Of a DNA stretch of 60,705 bases, positions 17,258 through 26,732 are shown piece after piece (position 1 is the stretch's first letter; every line of letters starts with the position of its first letter). A model generated the notes under the pieces. The model was not told where the DNA came from, made no database searches, and saw only the letters and a program-made list of their open reading frames with translations. The position numbers were made by a program, and so were the translations under genes. The DNA comes from Candidatus Zhuqueibacterota bacterium. GTDB lineage: Bacteria > Zhuqueibacterota > Zhuqueibacteria > Zhuqueibacterales > Zhuqueibacteraceae. The DNA lies in NCBI GenBank assembly GCA_022616415.1, contig JAKEEU010000327.1:1-60705 (forward strand). The letters are read 5' to 3'.

Positions 17258-18329
17258 TCAGCATTCGATCACATTGACCGCCAAACCGCCGAGCGAGGTT
17301 TCCTTATAATGACCCTTCATGGCCGCGCCGGTTTGCCGCATCGTGGCGATGACTTGATCGAGCGAGACTTTGTGCGAGCCGTCGCTTTTCATCGCCATGC
17401 GCGCCGCGTTGATCGCTTTCACTGCGCCCATGGCATTGCGCTCGATGCAGGGAATCTGCACCAGCCCGCCGACCGGATCGCAGGTCAAGCCGAGATTGTG
17501 CTCCATGCCGATCTCCGCGGCGTATTCGATTTGCTCGTTGCTCCCCTCCAGCGCTGCAACCAAACCTGCGGCTGCCATTGAGCAAGCCACGCCGACTTCG
17601 CCTTGACATCCCACCTCTGCGCCTGATATCGAAGCGTTCTGTTTATAAAGTTTTCCGATAGCTCCCGCCGCCAGAAAAAAACGGATCACACCATCTTCGG
17701 CCGGATTCGCCGAGAGCCGCTGATAGTAGTGCAACACCGCCGGCACGATGCCCGCCGCGCCATTGGTCGGCGCCGTCACCACGCGACCGCCTGCCGCATT
17801 TTCTTCATTGAATTCCCTTTTGCTCATCGGCTTGTCGAGGCGCGGCGGCATCCTGCTCGCGCACGACAAACCCGCCGCCGACCGAGTAATAAACCTGCTG
17901 CGCCAAAACTTTTTTATCGGCGTCGCTCGCGGTGAAACGCATGCCGTTGGGGTGCAGCGGCAAAGATTTGTCGTAATGAAAAATGAGATTCTGCTTTTCG
18001 ACAAAAGCGGCGCGGTGAATTTTAAGCAGCGCAATGGCGCCCGAATTTCTGATGTTGGCGAGACGGGTATCGATCCCGTCCGGATCGATTGCTTCCGGCT
18101 TTTCGCCTTCCAAGCCGAGGAGAATGGCGCGGTCGGTGCCGTGGCCTTTTCCCGTCAGCGCGAGCGAGCCGAATAACTCGACTTGCACCATTGCGGTTTG
18201 TTCCAACATGCCGTTGGCTTGCAGGTGCTCGGCAAACATGCGCGCGGCTCGCATCGGGCCGACGGTGTGCGAGCTGGACGGCCCGATGCCGATTTTGAAC
18301 AGGTCGAAAACGCTGATTTCTGCGGGCAT
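17258..18329 (-). pseudogene. sdaA: L-serine dehydratase (iron-sulfur type) with internal deletion and frameshift
   Basis: The start MPAEISVFDLF (18329) has a good Shine-Dalgarno (AAAGGAGA). The N-terminal domain is intact to SVGGGFVV, including IGIGPSSSHTVGPMRA. After about 155 residues the frame shifts and the next recognisable part is FNEENAAGGRVVTAPTNG, continuing to a proper end. Intact SdaA is about 455 residues; roughly 115 residues between the two domains, including the usual LPGGL region, are missing. The C-terminal cysteines thought to hold the 4Fe-4S cluster (GCQGEVG, LTCDPVGG, QIPCIERN) are kept. The gene cannot give a normal enzyme. Absence of other stops suggests recent inactivation, or an assembly error. 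Confidence 0.85.
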
Positions 18330-18608
18330 GGCAAAATCTCCTTTATCATGAATGATAAAATATAATTCGCCGTGAAGAAAAATCAATGAAAATTTCAACG
18401 CCATCACGGAGGAGGCCAATTCGCCGTAAGCCCTTAGATTGGTGGACAACTATCCTGTCATGCTGGAGCATCTTGTTACAATCAAGCACGGTGCTGGGTT
18501 TAAAAAAGATTCTTCCAGAATGACATTTTTTCTCCACCTGTAACTGAGCCAATAAGATTCGTTTGATTTTTTCGTTGTGATTAATGATTGGATTTTATAA
18601 CTTAAATC

Positions 18609-19796
18609 ATGGCAAAAGAATACTCACCTTTTACGCCGGTCGTTCCGGCGCCGCTCGAATTTTTTGTGGGAAGAACGGCGGAAATTCAAAAAATCATTGC
18701 GAGCAGCAAGAAGGCCATTGCGCTGAAAACCCTGGAACGCTTGTTTGTCTTTGGTGAAAGAGGAATCGGCAAGAGTTCCATCTGTAAATTTGCGCTTCCG
18801 GTGGTTGAGCGTAATCTGAAAATGTTGGGACTGCACGTTCATTTGGGTGGCGTCGATACGCTCGAAGAGATGGTCAGAAGAATATTTGAGAGGCTTCTCC
18901 GTGAGAGCATCGACAAGCCGTGGTACGAAAGAACCAAGCAATATCTCGGCAATCACATTCGTCAATTGGATATATTCGGCGTGACGGTTGAGTTTTCAGC
19001 TTCGGAGTCGGAGCTTGCTCGTGCGGTAGGCGATTTCGTGCCTGCCCTTAAAAATCTCCTGGCCAAATTAACTCCTGAAAAAAATGGAATTTTGCTCATT
19101 CTCGACGATTTCAATGGCTTGGCCGTTTCGGAGCGATTTGCCAACTGGCTCAAAAGTTTTGTCGATGAAATGGCAACAGCACGTGACCCAATTCCTCTGG
19201 TCCTGGTGCTGGTTGGGCTCCGCGAGCGCCGGCAACAACTAATTGCCAAGCAGCCGTCTTTAGATCGCGTTTTCGATCTTATCGAAATCAAACGATTTTC
19301 AGAAGATGAAACGCGCGAGTTTTATCAAAAAACTTTAGGCAAAGTCAACGTTTCCGTCACGGAAGAGGCGCTGCAACTGCTCACGCGATTTTCCGGCGGT
19401 TTTCCGGTTTTCATGCACGAATTGGGCGATGCCGTTTTTAAGATTGATAAAGATAATCGCATTGACACTGCCGATACGCTCGATGGCATCATGACAAGCG
19501 CAGAGGTGATCGGCGCCAAATATATTGAGCCCAATGTGCTGGCGGCAATACGAAGCGACAAATATCAGCATATTCTCAAGAAAATTACGCAAAAGCCTTT
19601 TGAGCATCGATTCCAGCGCAAGGAAGTCGGTTCTCGACTCACGGCTGCGGAGGCAAAAGTTTTTGACAATTTCTTGCGAAAAATGGAAAACTTGGGAGCA
19701 ATTCGGAAAGATAAAGAGCGGGGTCCGGGAAGTTATGAATTCACCAGCGAGCTTTATTACTTCTTCTTCTGGTTGCAAGCATCCGCGCATAAATGA
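18609..19796 (+). CDS. P-loop ATPase with Orc1/Cdc6-like layout
   Basis: 395 residues. The N-terminus FFVGRTAEIQKI is typical of AAA+/STAND ATPases. Walker A is FGERGIGKSS (~residues 49-58), and Walker B is ILLILDDFNGL (~160). The C-terminal ~80 residues (RLTAAEAKVFDNFLRKMENL ... YEFTSELYYFFF) look like a winged helix, as in Orc1-like or archaeal-type ATPases. No signal peptide. It is flanked by repeats and by genes on the other strand, so it stands alone. The family includes DNA-binding switches and defence ATPases. I cannot say which this is. The ATG at 18609 has no strong Shine-Dalgarno. Confidence 0.8.
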   Translation: MAKEYSPFTPVVPAPLEFFVGRTAEIQKIIASSKKAIALKTLERLFVFGERGIGKSSICKFALPVVERNLKMLGLHVHLGGVDTLEEMVRRIFERLLRESIDKPWYERTKQYLGNHIRQLDIFGVTVEFSASESELARAVGDFVPALKNLLAKLTPEKNGILLILDDFNGLAVSERFANWLKSFVDEMATARDPIPLVLVLVGLRERRQQLIAKQPSLDRVFDLIEIKRFSEDETREFYQKTLGKVNVSVTEEALQLLTRFSGGFPVFMHELGDAVFKIDKDNRIDTADTLDGIMTSAEVIGAKYIEPNVLAAIRSDKYQHILKKITQKPFEHRFQRKEVGSRLTAAEAKVFDNFLRKMENLGAIRKDKERGPGSYEFTSELYYFFFWLQASAHK

Positions 19797-19905
19797 GTGA
19801 AGCCGGACTTGCGCCGCCGATTCTTGCGGAACTCGCATTTTCGCACACGCAAATCCGACTTCGCCACTTTCATATTCCTTCGCCACCCCAGTCGGGCCGA
19901 CTGGG

Positions 19906-20511
19906 TTACTTCGCCACCCCGATCACGCCGCAGGCGATGCGGCCGCCGGCGTTGCCGGTCGGCTGCGTGGTGAAATCATCGGCATTGGCGTGCAAGATCA
20001 CGGCGTAGCCAATGATCGAATTTGGCCCCATAAACGCCAGATGCTTGTCTACGTAATCCAGCGAGACATTGCCTTGATCATCGGCGGTGACGTTGCCCAA
20101 GTCGCCCACGTGCCGCTTCTCCGCCATCGGACCGGCATGCTGCATACTGGTCGGATTGAAATGCCCGCCTGCCGAAGTTCCATCGGCCGCGCTGCAATCA
20201 CCAAACTCGTGAATGTGAAAACCGTGCTCACCTTTCGGAACGCCCGTTAGCTTGGCGATCACGTGAATCCCGCCTTCTTCCTTCGTAAAGGTCACCACGC
20301 CTTGTGCCGTATTGCCCTGTGTCGGGTGCAACACCGCCACGGCTTTGGCAACGTCCATGCCGGCGTGAGCCATTCCGGCCATGGGCTTCGTTTTTTCTTT
20401 GGCTTTATCCTTGGGCTTCTCTTGCGCTCTCGCCTCTACTGTGGCGAAGACAAAAAATGCCAATACAACCGCAACAAACATCGCGGCTATCTTGCTAAGA
20501 TTTGGTTTCAT
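19906..20511 (-). CDS. sodC: Cu/Zn superoxide dismutase, exported
   Basis: 201 residues from MKPNLSKIA (20511), chosen because AAGGAG lies eight bases upstream. A longer frame starting at 20607 overlaps glcD and is unlikely. A signal peptide (FVAVVLAFFVFATVEARAQ) is followed by a Lys-rich linker. All SodC hallmarks are present: GFHIHEFGDC (copper ligands and disulfide Cys), GGHFNP (bridging His), a later metal His/Asp region, and GNAGGRIACGVIG. It removes periplasmic superoxide. It lies 58 bp after glcD and may share its transcript; an oxidase making reduced oxygen species next door would fit. A palindrome (19887-19905) abuts the stop. Confidence 0.95.
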   Translation of the reverse strand: MKPNLSKIAAMFVAVVLAFFVFATVEARAQEKPKDKAKEKTKPMAGMAHAGMDVAKAVAVLHPTQGNTAQGVVTFTKEEGGIHVIAKLTGVPKGEHGFHIHEFGDCSAADGTSAGGHFNPTSMQHAGPMAEKRHVGDLGNVTADDQGNVSLDYVDKHLAFMGPNSIIGYAVILHANADDFTTQPTGNAGGRIACGVIGVAK

Positions 20512-20569
20512 TTTATCTTTCTCCTTAAATGTTAAAGTTGTCCGTTGAAACAATGGCTCGATCTGCAGC

Positions 20570-22015
20570 TTAAAATCCAGTCGCGGCAGCAGGCAAAGGC
20601 GCTTCACACCGCGGCTTGGGATCGAAAATCTTTCCCGCGTTCAAAACGTTATTCGGATCAAACACCTGCTTGATTTTTCGCATCACTTCCACGCCGGTTG
20701 GGCCGGCGACTTTCTCCAAAAATCTTTTCTTCGACAATCCCACGCCGTGCTCGCCGGTGATGGTGCCGCCGAGATCGATGGCGGCGAGAAAAATTTCCTC
20801 GAAGGCTTTTTCGACGCGATGAATCTCATCGCGATCGCGTTCGTCGGTCAGGCAAGTCGGGTGCAGATTGCCGTCGCCAAAATGGCCGAAGTTGCCGAAC
20901 GTAACGTTGTGCTTTTTGCTGGCGTCGCGAATGCGCTGCAGCATGTTGGCAATTTGGCTGCGCGGCACGGTGACGTCTTCGAGAATCGTGGTGGGCCGCA
21001 CGCGCGCCAACGCTGAAAAGGCCGCACGCCGCGCGGTTTTCAGTTTATCAGCTTCGGCGGCGTCTTTGGCGACTTTGACTTCGCGCGCGCCATGCTTCGT
21101 ACAAATCGTCTGCACTTTCTCGAACTCGTCGGCGACGGCTGCCGGGTGTCCATCCACTTCGATGAGCAGCAGCGCTTCGGCATCCGTCGGCAAACCGACG
21201 TGCGCAAAATCTTCGACGCAGCGAATCGTCGTCGCATCCAAAAATTCCAGCGTACACGGAATGATTTTCTCGGCGATGATGGCCGAAACCGTGCCCGCGG
21301 CTTTCTGCATGTCATCGTAAAGCGCCAGCAGGGTTTTGGCAGCGGCCGGCTTGGGAATAAGCTGCAAAAGAATCTTGGTGAAAATGCCGAGGCTCCCCTC
21401 ACTTCCAATAAACAATTCTTTAAATGAAAAGCCAGCCACATCTTTGACACATTTGTTGCCGACGCGCAGCAACTCGCCGGTGGGCAACACCACTTCCAAG
21501 CCCATGACGTAATCTTTGGTGACGCCATATTTGAGGCCGCGCAGGCCGCCGGAGTTTTCCGCGACGTTGCCGCCGATGGTGCAAACTTTCATGCTGCCGG
21601 GGTCGGGCGGATAAAACAAGCCTTGCGCTTCCACCGCAGCGTGCAAATCTGCGGTGATCACACCCGGCTCCACCCAAGCGGTGAGATTTTCCTGGTCGAT
21701 TTCCAAAATGCGTTTCCACGCCGGGAACAGCATGACGATGGAACGCTCGACCGGAATGCTGCCACCGGAAAGGCCGGTGCCGGAGCCGCGCGGCACGACG
21801 ACGAAATTTTCCGCGTTGGCCAGGCGCATGAGGGCTTGCACGTGCTCAACGCTGGTTGGGCGCACCGCGGCTATGGGCACGTTCTCGCGCATCGGCGTGG
21901 CGTCGTAAGCATAGGCGAGCCGATCTTCAATTGAGGCAAGGACGTTTTCGACGCCGACGATGGCGGCGAGCTTTTTGAGAAAAAGTGTATTTTGTGGCGA
22001 CTCAGAGAGCGTCAT
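20570..22015 (-). CDS. glcD: FAD-linked glycolate/D-lactate oxidase subunit
   Basis: 481 residues, the usual GlcD length. The FAD-binding type 4 domain is clear (VVPRGSGTGLSGGSIPVE; GSEGSLGIFTKI; CTIGGNVAENSGG). The C-terminal FAD-oxidase domain carries FGHFGDGNLHP and GEHGVGLSKKRF, and the typical tail MRKIKQVFDPNNVLN is present. It oxidises glycolate or a similar 2-hydroxy acid. Partner subunits GlcE and GlcF are not in the window, so it may be one of the stand-alone D-lactate dehydrogenase relatives. sodC follows at short distance. The upstream edge is a long hairpin terminator. Confidence 0.9.
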   Translation of the reverse strand: MTLSESPQNTLFLKKLAAIVGVENVLASIEDRLAYAYDATPMRENVPIAAVRPTSVEHVQALMRLANAENFVVVPRGSGTGLSGGSIPVERSIVMLFPAWKRILEIDQENLTAWVEPGVITADLHAAVEAQGLFYPPDPGSMKVCTIGGNVAENSGGLRGLKYGVTKDYVMGLEVVLPTGELLRVGNKCVKDVAGFSFKELFIGSEGSLGIFTKILLQLIPKPAAAKTLLALYDDMQKAAGTVSAIIAEKIIPCTLEFLDATTIRCVEDFAHVGLPTDAEALLLIEVDGHPAAVADEFEKVQTICTKHGAREVKVAKDAAEADKLKTARRAAFSALARVRPTTILEDVTVPRSQIANMLQRIRDASKKHNVTFGNFGHFGDGNLHPTCLTDERDRDEIHRVEKAFEEIFLAAIDLGGTITGEHGVGLSKKRFLEKVAGPTGVEVMRKIKQVFDPNNVLNAGKIFDPKPRCEAPLPAAATGF

Positions 22016-22062
22016 GAGAATTAGCCGTTAAGCCGTCAAACCGTTTCAAAAGCAGAAAATCA

Positions 22063-22132
22063 CCAACAGTTGAATTAAGATCAATCCCGCCGAAGCGGGA
22101 TTTTTATCGGTTGGTCTTAATTCAACTGTTGG
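22063..22132. terminator. Two-tier bidirectional hairpin terminator
   Basis: The outer stem CCAACAGTTGAATTAAGA pairs with TCTTAATTCAACTGTTGG perfectly. An inner stem AATCCCGC/GCGGGATT is followed by TTTT. It separates the lipoprotein gene from glcD on the minus strand. The exact 18-bp outer stem is longer than a normal terminator and could be a repeat element that serves as one. Confidence 0.8.
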
Positions 22133-22162
22133 GCAAGTCTTTTAAGCCCCTCGTGTTGAAGG

Positions 22163-22615
22163 TTAGCGATAGTTCTCGTAATTATTGATCGTCCAGCGGC
22201 CGTTCTCGCGGACGGCGCTGACGAGAATCTCGCGCTCCAGTTTTTCGTCGCCCTGCCGGGGCTCGATATTCAAATGATACAGAAACATGACGTGATCATC
22301 GTCTTGATCCGTGCGCTGAATCATTTTGTAGTCGATGAACGGCTTGAGCTGGTGAAACTCGCGCTCGCCGTCCTGAAAGTGGCGCGCGCCGCCCTTGAGC
22401 AGCTCGATTTCCTTGCGCAGCTTATCGGCGGCGAGGCCGCTGGAGATTTCCAGCGCTTCGAGCTGGTTGAGCTTGATGAAATAGCGAAAGCAGAAGGCAT
22501 CGGCAATTTCGCGCGGGTCGTTGCGCACGCCGCAGGATAGCAGCGCAAGCGAGCCAATAAAAAAAATGACCAACAACAGGCCGGCGGAACGTGGGGCGGT
22601 CGTGGTTGTTTTCAA
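22163..22615 (-). CDS. Small lipoprotein of unknown function
   Basis: 150 residues. The N-terminus is a lipoprotein signal (LLLVIFFIGSLALLSCG, lipobox LALLSC near residue 28). The mature part is charged, with a helical segment (ADKLRKEIELLKGGARHF). The last third alternates strands, as in NTF2-like/DUF4878 proteins (FLYHLNIEP, REILVSAVRENGRWTINNY). No enzyme motif. It lies alone between two hairpin terminators. Confidence 0.7.
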   Translation of the reverse strand: MKTTTTAPRSAGLLLVIFFIGSLALLSCGVRNDPREIADAFCFRYFIKLNQLEALEISSGLAADKLRKEIELLKGGARHFQDGEREFHQLKPFIDYKMIQRTDQDDDHVMFLYHLNIEPRQGDEKLEREILVSAVRENGRWTINNYENYR

Positions 22616-22792
22616 ATCAGAAAATCCTCGCTTGATTTCTTGGTTTGCAAATCAAGGAACAAAATAACGCGGGGGGAAACAAAAGTCAAGGGAAATATAT
22701 GGCGGGAGGATCCTTCAGTTACAGAGGTGATTCTAATCTAAATTGAATGCCATTCTGGCTCAAAAGCCCTTGCAGTACCCCGACTGGTGAAA

Positions 22793-22829
22793 ATAAAAGG
22801 GGCACGAAGAGTTCTTTTCGTGCCCTTTC
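22793..22829. terminator. Rho-independent terminator at the end of the minus-strand sugar cluster
   Basis: AAAGGGGCACGAA pairs with TTCGTGCCCTTT, flanked by A/T runs on both sides, so it can act in either direction. It follows the stop of the oxidoreductase at 22892 on the minus strand. Confidence 0.75.
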
Positions 22830-22891
22830 TTATTGCCTCAATTTTGCACATTCAAAAAGTCAAATCCCGATTTGTTCATCTCTCGTCTTTG

Positions 22892-24301
22892 TCACGACAC
22901 AATTTTCATTCCTTCCGGCTCCCACCCATAAACACGCTTTTCCAGATAGCTGTTGTTGGTCAGCAACGCCGGGGCTGCGGCGCGCAAGCCGAAAGCAGCA
23001 TCCTCGGTGATCGCTTTGCCCGTGCGGATGGCCTCGAAGAAATTCCTGAAGTGATCAAGGCGATCATCGTAGCCTTCGGGAGCTTTGTATTCGCTTGAGC
23101 CTTCGAGGCGAGGTTTGACGGGATTGCTGGCCATACTGGCACGATACTGTTCAGCGAATTTTTCCTGCAATGCCTTCGCGAACGTGCCCACCGAATTATA
23201 ACCTTCAACGACTTCTTTCTCCGAGGGGTGATAGATACCACGGCGCATCAGCTTGACGCTGTCCTCAACGATGGTCATCACGCCCTCGCTGCCGATAAAC
23301 TGAATGCCGGATTCGCTGCCGCTGCTGTCAATAAAGTTGGTCGAGAGCGAGAGCGTAAACGCCGGATGGCTTTCCGTTTTTGCATAATCGTACAAGCCGA
23401 GGATCACATCCGGAGCATCGCGCCCATCTTTCCAATAGCGCAAGCCACCGGCGGACATGATCTGCGTCGGTCCATTGGATCCGAGCACATGATGGATGCC
23501 GGCGAACAGATGCACAAACAAATCTCCTGGAATACCGGTGCCGTAGTCCCAATAGTTGCGCCATCTGAAAAATCGAATGGGATCGAATGGACGCTTGGGC
23601 GCGTCGCCGAGGAAGCGATCCCAATCGATGGTTGCCGGCGAAGCGTCTGGTGGAATCGAATACTGCCAAGCGCCGATGGCCGAGTTGCGCTTCCAACTTG
23701 CCTCCACCATGTTGAGCTCGCCAATCGCGCCGGCTTTGTACAACTCTTTGGCTTTATCATAAACGATGGAGCTGACGAACTGGCTTCCCACCTGCAGCAC
23801 TTTCTTCGTCTTGCGCTGCGCTTCAATGACGCGGTGGCCATCATCAAGTTTTTGCACCATCGGTTTCTCGCAATAAACGTGTTTGCCGGCATTCATGGCC
23901 TCGATGGCAATTTTTGCATGCCAATGATCCGGCGTGGAGACGATGACGGCGTCAACATCAGCGCGGCTGAGAATTTCCCGATAATCGCGCGTCGTGAAGA
24001 CTTCCCTGCCAAAAGCTTCATTCGTACGAGCTCGTCGCCCGTCATACAAATCTGCGGCGGCAACAAACTCGGTTCCGGGTGCTTGCAGCGCTGTCCAGGT
24101 GTCGATGAAACCGATGATGCCCATGCCGATGGTTGCCAGGCGAATTTTATCGCTGGGCGCAATCGGTTTACCCGGCTCTTGCCGAGGAATCGCAATGACG
24201 GCGGCGGAGAGAAAGCCGGTTGCCGTACCGGCAGCAAATGCCGAGGAGGCTGCCACTTGCTTGAGAAAATCTCGACGTGAGTAACCTTTGCTGGTATACA
24301 T
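22892..24301 (-). CDS. Gfo/Idh/MocA family oxidoreductase, Tat-exported
   Basis: 469 residues. A twin-arginine signal (SRRDFLKQVAASSAF) precedes a Rossmann domain (IRLATIGMGIIGF). The cofactor/catalytic loop VYCEKPM and the alpha/beta C-terminal domain with GSEGVMTI are present. The family oxidises sugars or sugar alcohols with tightly held NAD(P). Export by Tat implies folding with cofactor in the cytosol and action in the periplasm. RBS GGGAGAG precedes the ATG. It is the last gene of a minus-strand run of eight sugar genes (31.9 to 22.9 kb), next to a TIM-barrel isomerase. Substrate not deducible. Confidence 0.9.
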   Translation of the reverse strand: MYTSKGYSRRDFLKQVAASSAFAAGTATGFLSAAVIAIPRQEPGKPIAPSDKIRLATIGMGIIGFIDTWTALQAPGTEFVAAADLYDGRRARTNEAFGREVFTTRDYREILSRADVDAVIVSTPDHWHAKIAIEAMNAGKHVYCEKPMVQKLDDGHRVIEAQRKTKKVLQVGSQFVSSIVYDKAKELYKAGAIGELNMVEASWKRNSAIGAWQYSIPPDASPATIDWDRFLGDAPKRPFDPIRFFRWRNYWDYGTGIPGDLFVHLFAGIHHVLGSNGPTQIMSAGGLRYWKDGRDAPDVILGLYDYAKTESHPAFTLSLSTNFIDSSGSESGIQFIGSEGVMTIVEDSVKLMRRGIYHPSEKEVVEGYNSVGTFAKALQEKFAEQYRASMASNPVKPRLEGSSEYKAPEGYDDRLDHFRNFFEAIRTGKAITEDAAFGLRAAAPALLTNNSYLEKRVYGWEPEGMKIVS

Positions 24302-24335
24302 GATCTGCTCTCCCTTGATCTTTTAAAATTCGTGA

Positions 24336-25337
24336 TTACTTCTCTCCAAAAGCCGCATCAAAAGCCACGGCGGACGGTTTGAAATCGAGCTTCTTGACGA
24401 ACGCGCAGGCTTCGGCGGCGCCATGCTCGCGATCCATGCCACTGTCTTCCCATTCTATCGAAAGCGGCCCGTTGTACCCGATGCGGTTGAGCGTTCGGAT
24501 AATTTCTTCGAACGCAATGCCTCCGCGTCCGAGCGAACGAAAATCCCAGTAGCGATTTTTATCGCCAAAATTCAAGTGGCCGCCGAATACGCCGGATAGA
24601 CGCCGCGTGGGAGACCACCAAACGTCTTTCATATGCAAATGATAAATGCGGTCGCCAAACCGCTCGAGAAAAGCCAGGTAATCGACGCCTTGGTAACCGA
24701 AATGACTCGGATCATAGTTGAAACCAAAAGCAGCCCTGCGGCCAACCGCTTCCAGCGCGCGCTCGGCGGTTACCACGTCAAACGCGATCTCGGTGGGATG
24801 CACCTCCAACGCAAAGCGAACGCCGGCCTCGTCGAACCCATCGAGAATGGGATTCCAACGCCTGGCGAAATCTTTGAAACCCGCTTCGAGCGTCGCGGCA
24901 TCGACCGGCGGAAAGGAATAGAGCAAATGCCAAATGCTGCTGCCGGTGAAGCCATTCACGACTTTGACGCCCAACTTGGCGGCGGCGCGGGCGGTCGCTT
25001 TCATTTCTTCGGCGGCGCGTTGTCGCACGCCCTCAGGGTCAGCATCTCCCCAAACATGAGCGGGTAGAATGGATTGGTGGCGCTCGTCGATGCGATCGCA
25101 AACCGCCTGCCCGACGAGATGGTTGCTGATGGCCCAAACTTTTAACCCATACTTTGCGAGCAGCTTGAGCCGGCCTTGACAATAGTCCGGCTCATTCAGC
25201 GCCCGGCTTACCTCAAAGTGATCACCCCAACAAGCCAACTCGAGTCCATCAAAGCCCCAGGCGCTGGCTTTTTGAGCAAGGGTTTCCAATGTCAAATCGG
25301 CCCATTGCCCGGTGAAAAGTGTGACTGGTCTTGCCAT
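24336..25337 (-). CDS. Sugar phosphate isomerase/epimerase-like TIM barrel
   Basis: 333 residues from MARPVTLFTGQW (25337), preceded by GGAGAG. The longer frame to 25454 would add residues translated from a hairpin repeat (25349-25499), so I reject it. Xylose-isomerase-like features: WGFDGLELACWGDHF, metal ligands in FALEVHPTEIAFD, GFNYDPSHFGYQ, IYHLHMKDVWW and LSIEWEDSGMD. The glutamate, aspartate and histidine ligands sit where IolE/IolI-like enzymes bind Mn or Zn. No signal peptide, so cytosolic. It is paired with the cytosolic oxidoreductase upstream. It likely isomerises or epimerises a keto-sugar made by the neighbouring dehydrogenases. Confidence 0.85.
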   Translation of the reverse strand: MARPVTLFTGQWADLTLETLAQKASAWGFDGLELACWGDHFEVSRALNEPDYCQGRLKLLAKYGLKVWAISNHLVGQAVCDRIDERHQSILPAHVWGDADPEGVRQRAAEEMKATARAAAKLGVKVVNGFTGSSIWHLLYSFPPVDAATLEAGFKDFARRWNPILDGFDEAGVRFALEVHPTEIAFDVVTAERALEAVGRRAAFGFNYDPSHFGYQGVDYLAFLERFGDRIYHLHMKDVWWSPTRRLSGVFGGHLNFGDKNRYWDFRSLGRGGIAFEEIIRTLNRIGYNGPLSIEWEDSGMDREHGAAEACAFVKKLDFKPSAVAFDAAFGEK

Positions 25338-25348
25338 AAACGCTCTCC

Positions 25349-25499
25349 AAAAGTTGGGATTGTTGGATATCTGGATTGATGGATTTTTGGAGTATTGGAT
25401 CGATGGAGTGATGGAGCAATGGAATGTTGGGGCGATGTGGTCGCAATGCTCCAATAATCCAACACTCCATTACTCCATCGATCCATCAATCCGGTTTTT
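25349..25499. repeat. GGATTGAT/GGAGTAAT hairpin array, copy 1
   Basis: The left arm is a run of degenerate 8-10-bp units (TTGGATAT, GGATTGATGGA, GGATCGATGGAGTGATGGAG). The right arm is their complement (CTCCATTACTCCATCG, ATCCATCAATCC). The whole would fold as one long imperfect hairpin. Related copies are at 38354-38512, 42953-43048 and 50915-50975. It fills the gap between two sugar genes. Confidence 0.8.
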
Positions 25500-26675
25500 C
25501 TATTTTTCCGGTGGCGTGTAACGCGCTTTTAACCAGCCGCGTTGTTGGCTGCTTTGCACGACGGCATGGATGAAATGTACGCCGCGCGCACCGTCCTGCA
25601 CCGTCGGGAAATCCGTGTCGAATTCGCGCGGCGCTTCACCGGCGATTTTAGCAGCGATCGTGCGGCCGGCATTGCCATAGATATTGGCAAACGCTTCGAT
25701 GAAAGCTTCGGGATGGCCGGAGGGCAAACGCGAATTGTGCGCGGCAATGGGTGCGAGATAATTGTTGCCGCGTTTATAGATTCGCTCCGGTCCGTTGGGA
25801 AAGCGAACGTACAAATAATTCGGGTTTTCCTGATGCCATTCCAGTGAGGCTTCTGTGCCATAAACGCGAAGGCGCAGGTTGTTCTCTTCGCCAACTGAAA
25901 TTTGCGAGGCGTACATGATCCCGCGCGCGCCGCCGTCGTAGTGAACGAGCGTATTGGCGTCATCATCCAGTTTGCGACCTGGCAGGAAAGTCGTCAGATC
26001 GGCGCAGATTTCCTCGATTTCCAAGCCGGTGATGTAGTGCGCGAGGTTTTCCGCATGCGAGCCGATATCGCCAAAGCAACCAGCCACGCCCGCTTGATTC
26101 GGGTCCGTACGCCAGACCGCTTGTTTCGCCCCTTCGCCTTCGAGGAAGGTTGAGAGCCATCCTTGCGGATATTCGACTACGATTTTGCGAATCTTGCCCA
26201 AGACACCTTGTCGCACCAGCTCTCGTGCTTGCTTGACCATCGGATAGCCGGTGTAGTTGTGCGTGAGCGCAAAGATGACATCATGTTTTCTAACCAGGCG
26301 GCACAACGTTTCGGCGTCTGCCAATGTCGTGGTCATGGGCTTGTCACAGATCACATGAAAGCCGGCGGTGATGAAGGTTTTGGCGATGTCGAAATGGACA
26401 TGATTAGGCGTAACAATGGAGACAAAATCAATCCGCTCATCTTGCGGCAAGCGACTTTCTTTTTCGGCCATTTCCTGATAAGAGTTATACACGCGATTGG
26501 CTTTCAGAAAAAGCTCCGCGCCTTGTTGTTTTGATTTATCCGGAGCCGAAGAAAAAGCGCCGGCAACGAGTTCCATCTCGCCATCCAGCGCCGCGGCTTT
26601 GCGATGCACCGCGCCGATGAACGCGCCTGGTCCGCCGCCGACCATGCCGTAGCGTAATTTTCGTTGAAGTGCCAT
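25500..26675 (-). CDS. Gfo/Idh/MocA family oxidoreductase, cytosolic
   Basis: 391 residues with no signal peptide. The N-terminal Rossmann motif is LRYGMVGGGPGAFIG. The family loop is VICDKPMTTTLADAE, followed by a C-terminal domain with GDIGSHAENL. The start has RBS GGAGATC. It lies between two TIM-barrel isomerases, in an order (isomerase, dehydrogenase, isomerase) common in inositol- or keto-sugar-degrading clusters. It probably uses NAD on an imported sugar derivative. Confidence 0.9.
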   Translation of the reverse strand: MALQRKLRYGMVGGGPGAFIGAVHRKAAALDGEMELVAGAFSSAPDKSKQQGAELFLKANRVYNSYQEMAEKESRLPQDERIDFVSIVTPNHVHFDIAKTFITAGFHVICDKPMTTTLADAETLCRLVRKHDVIFALTHNYTGYPMVKQARELVRQGVLGKIRKIVVEYPQGWLSTFLEGEGAKQAVWRTDPNQAGVAGCFGDIGSHAENLAHYITGLEIEEICADLTTFLPGRKLDDDANTLVHYDGGARGIMYASQISVGEENNLRLRVYGTEASLEWHQENPNYLYVRFPNGPERIYKRGNNYLAPIAAHNSRLPSGHPEAFIEAFANIYGNAGRTIAAKIAGEAPREFDTDFPTVQDGARGVHFIHAVVQSSQQRGWLKARYTPPEK

Positions 26676-26732
26676 CAGATCTCCTTAATAAACGCGTTAA
26701 CAAATTAGAAGATTTCTGAGCATTTATTCTCT

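Noticed and set aside
23228..24280. 350-codon plus-strand open frame opposite the Tat oxidoreductase
   Set aside because: It is antisense to a clear Gfo/Idh/MocA gene, has no domain, and its length follows from GC-rich codon bias.
25349..25499. Repeat arrays considered as CRISPR
   Set aside because: Units are 8-10 bp and degenerate, arms are inverted, and there are no spacers and no cas genes.
25249..25521. Several frames with peptides such as DRWSNGVLDYW
   Set aside because: These translate the GGATTGAT hairpin repeat and are not genes.
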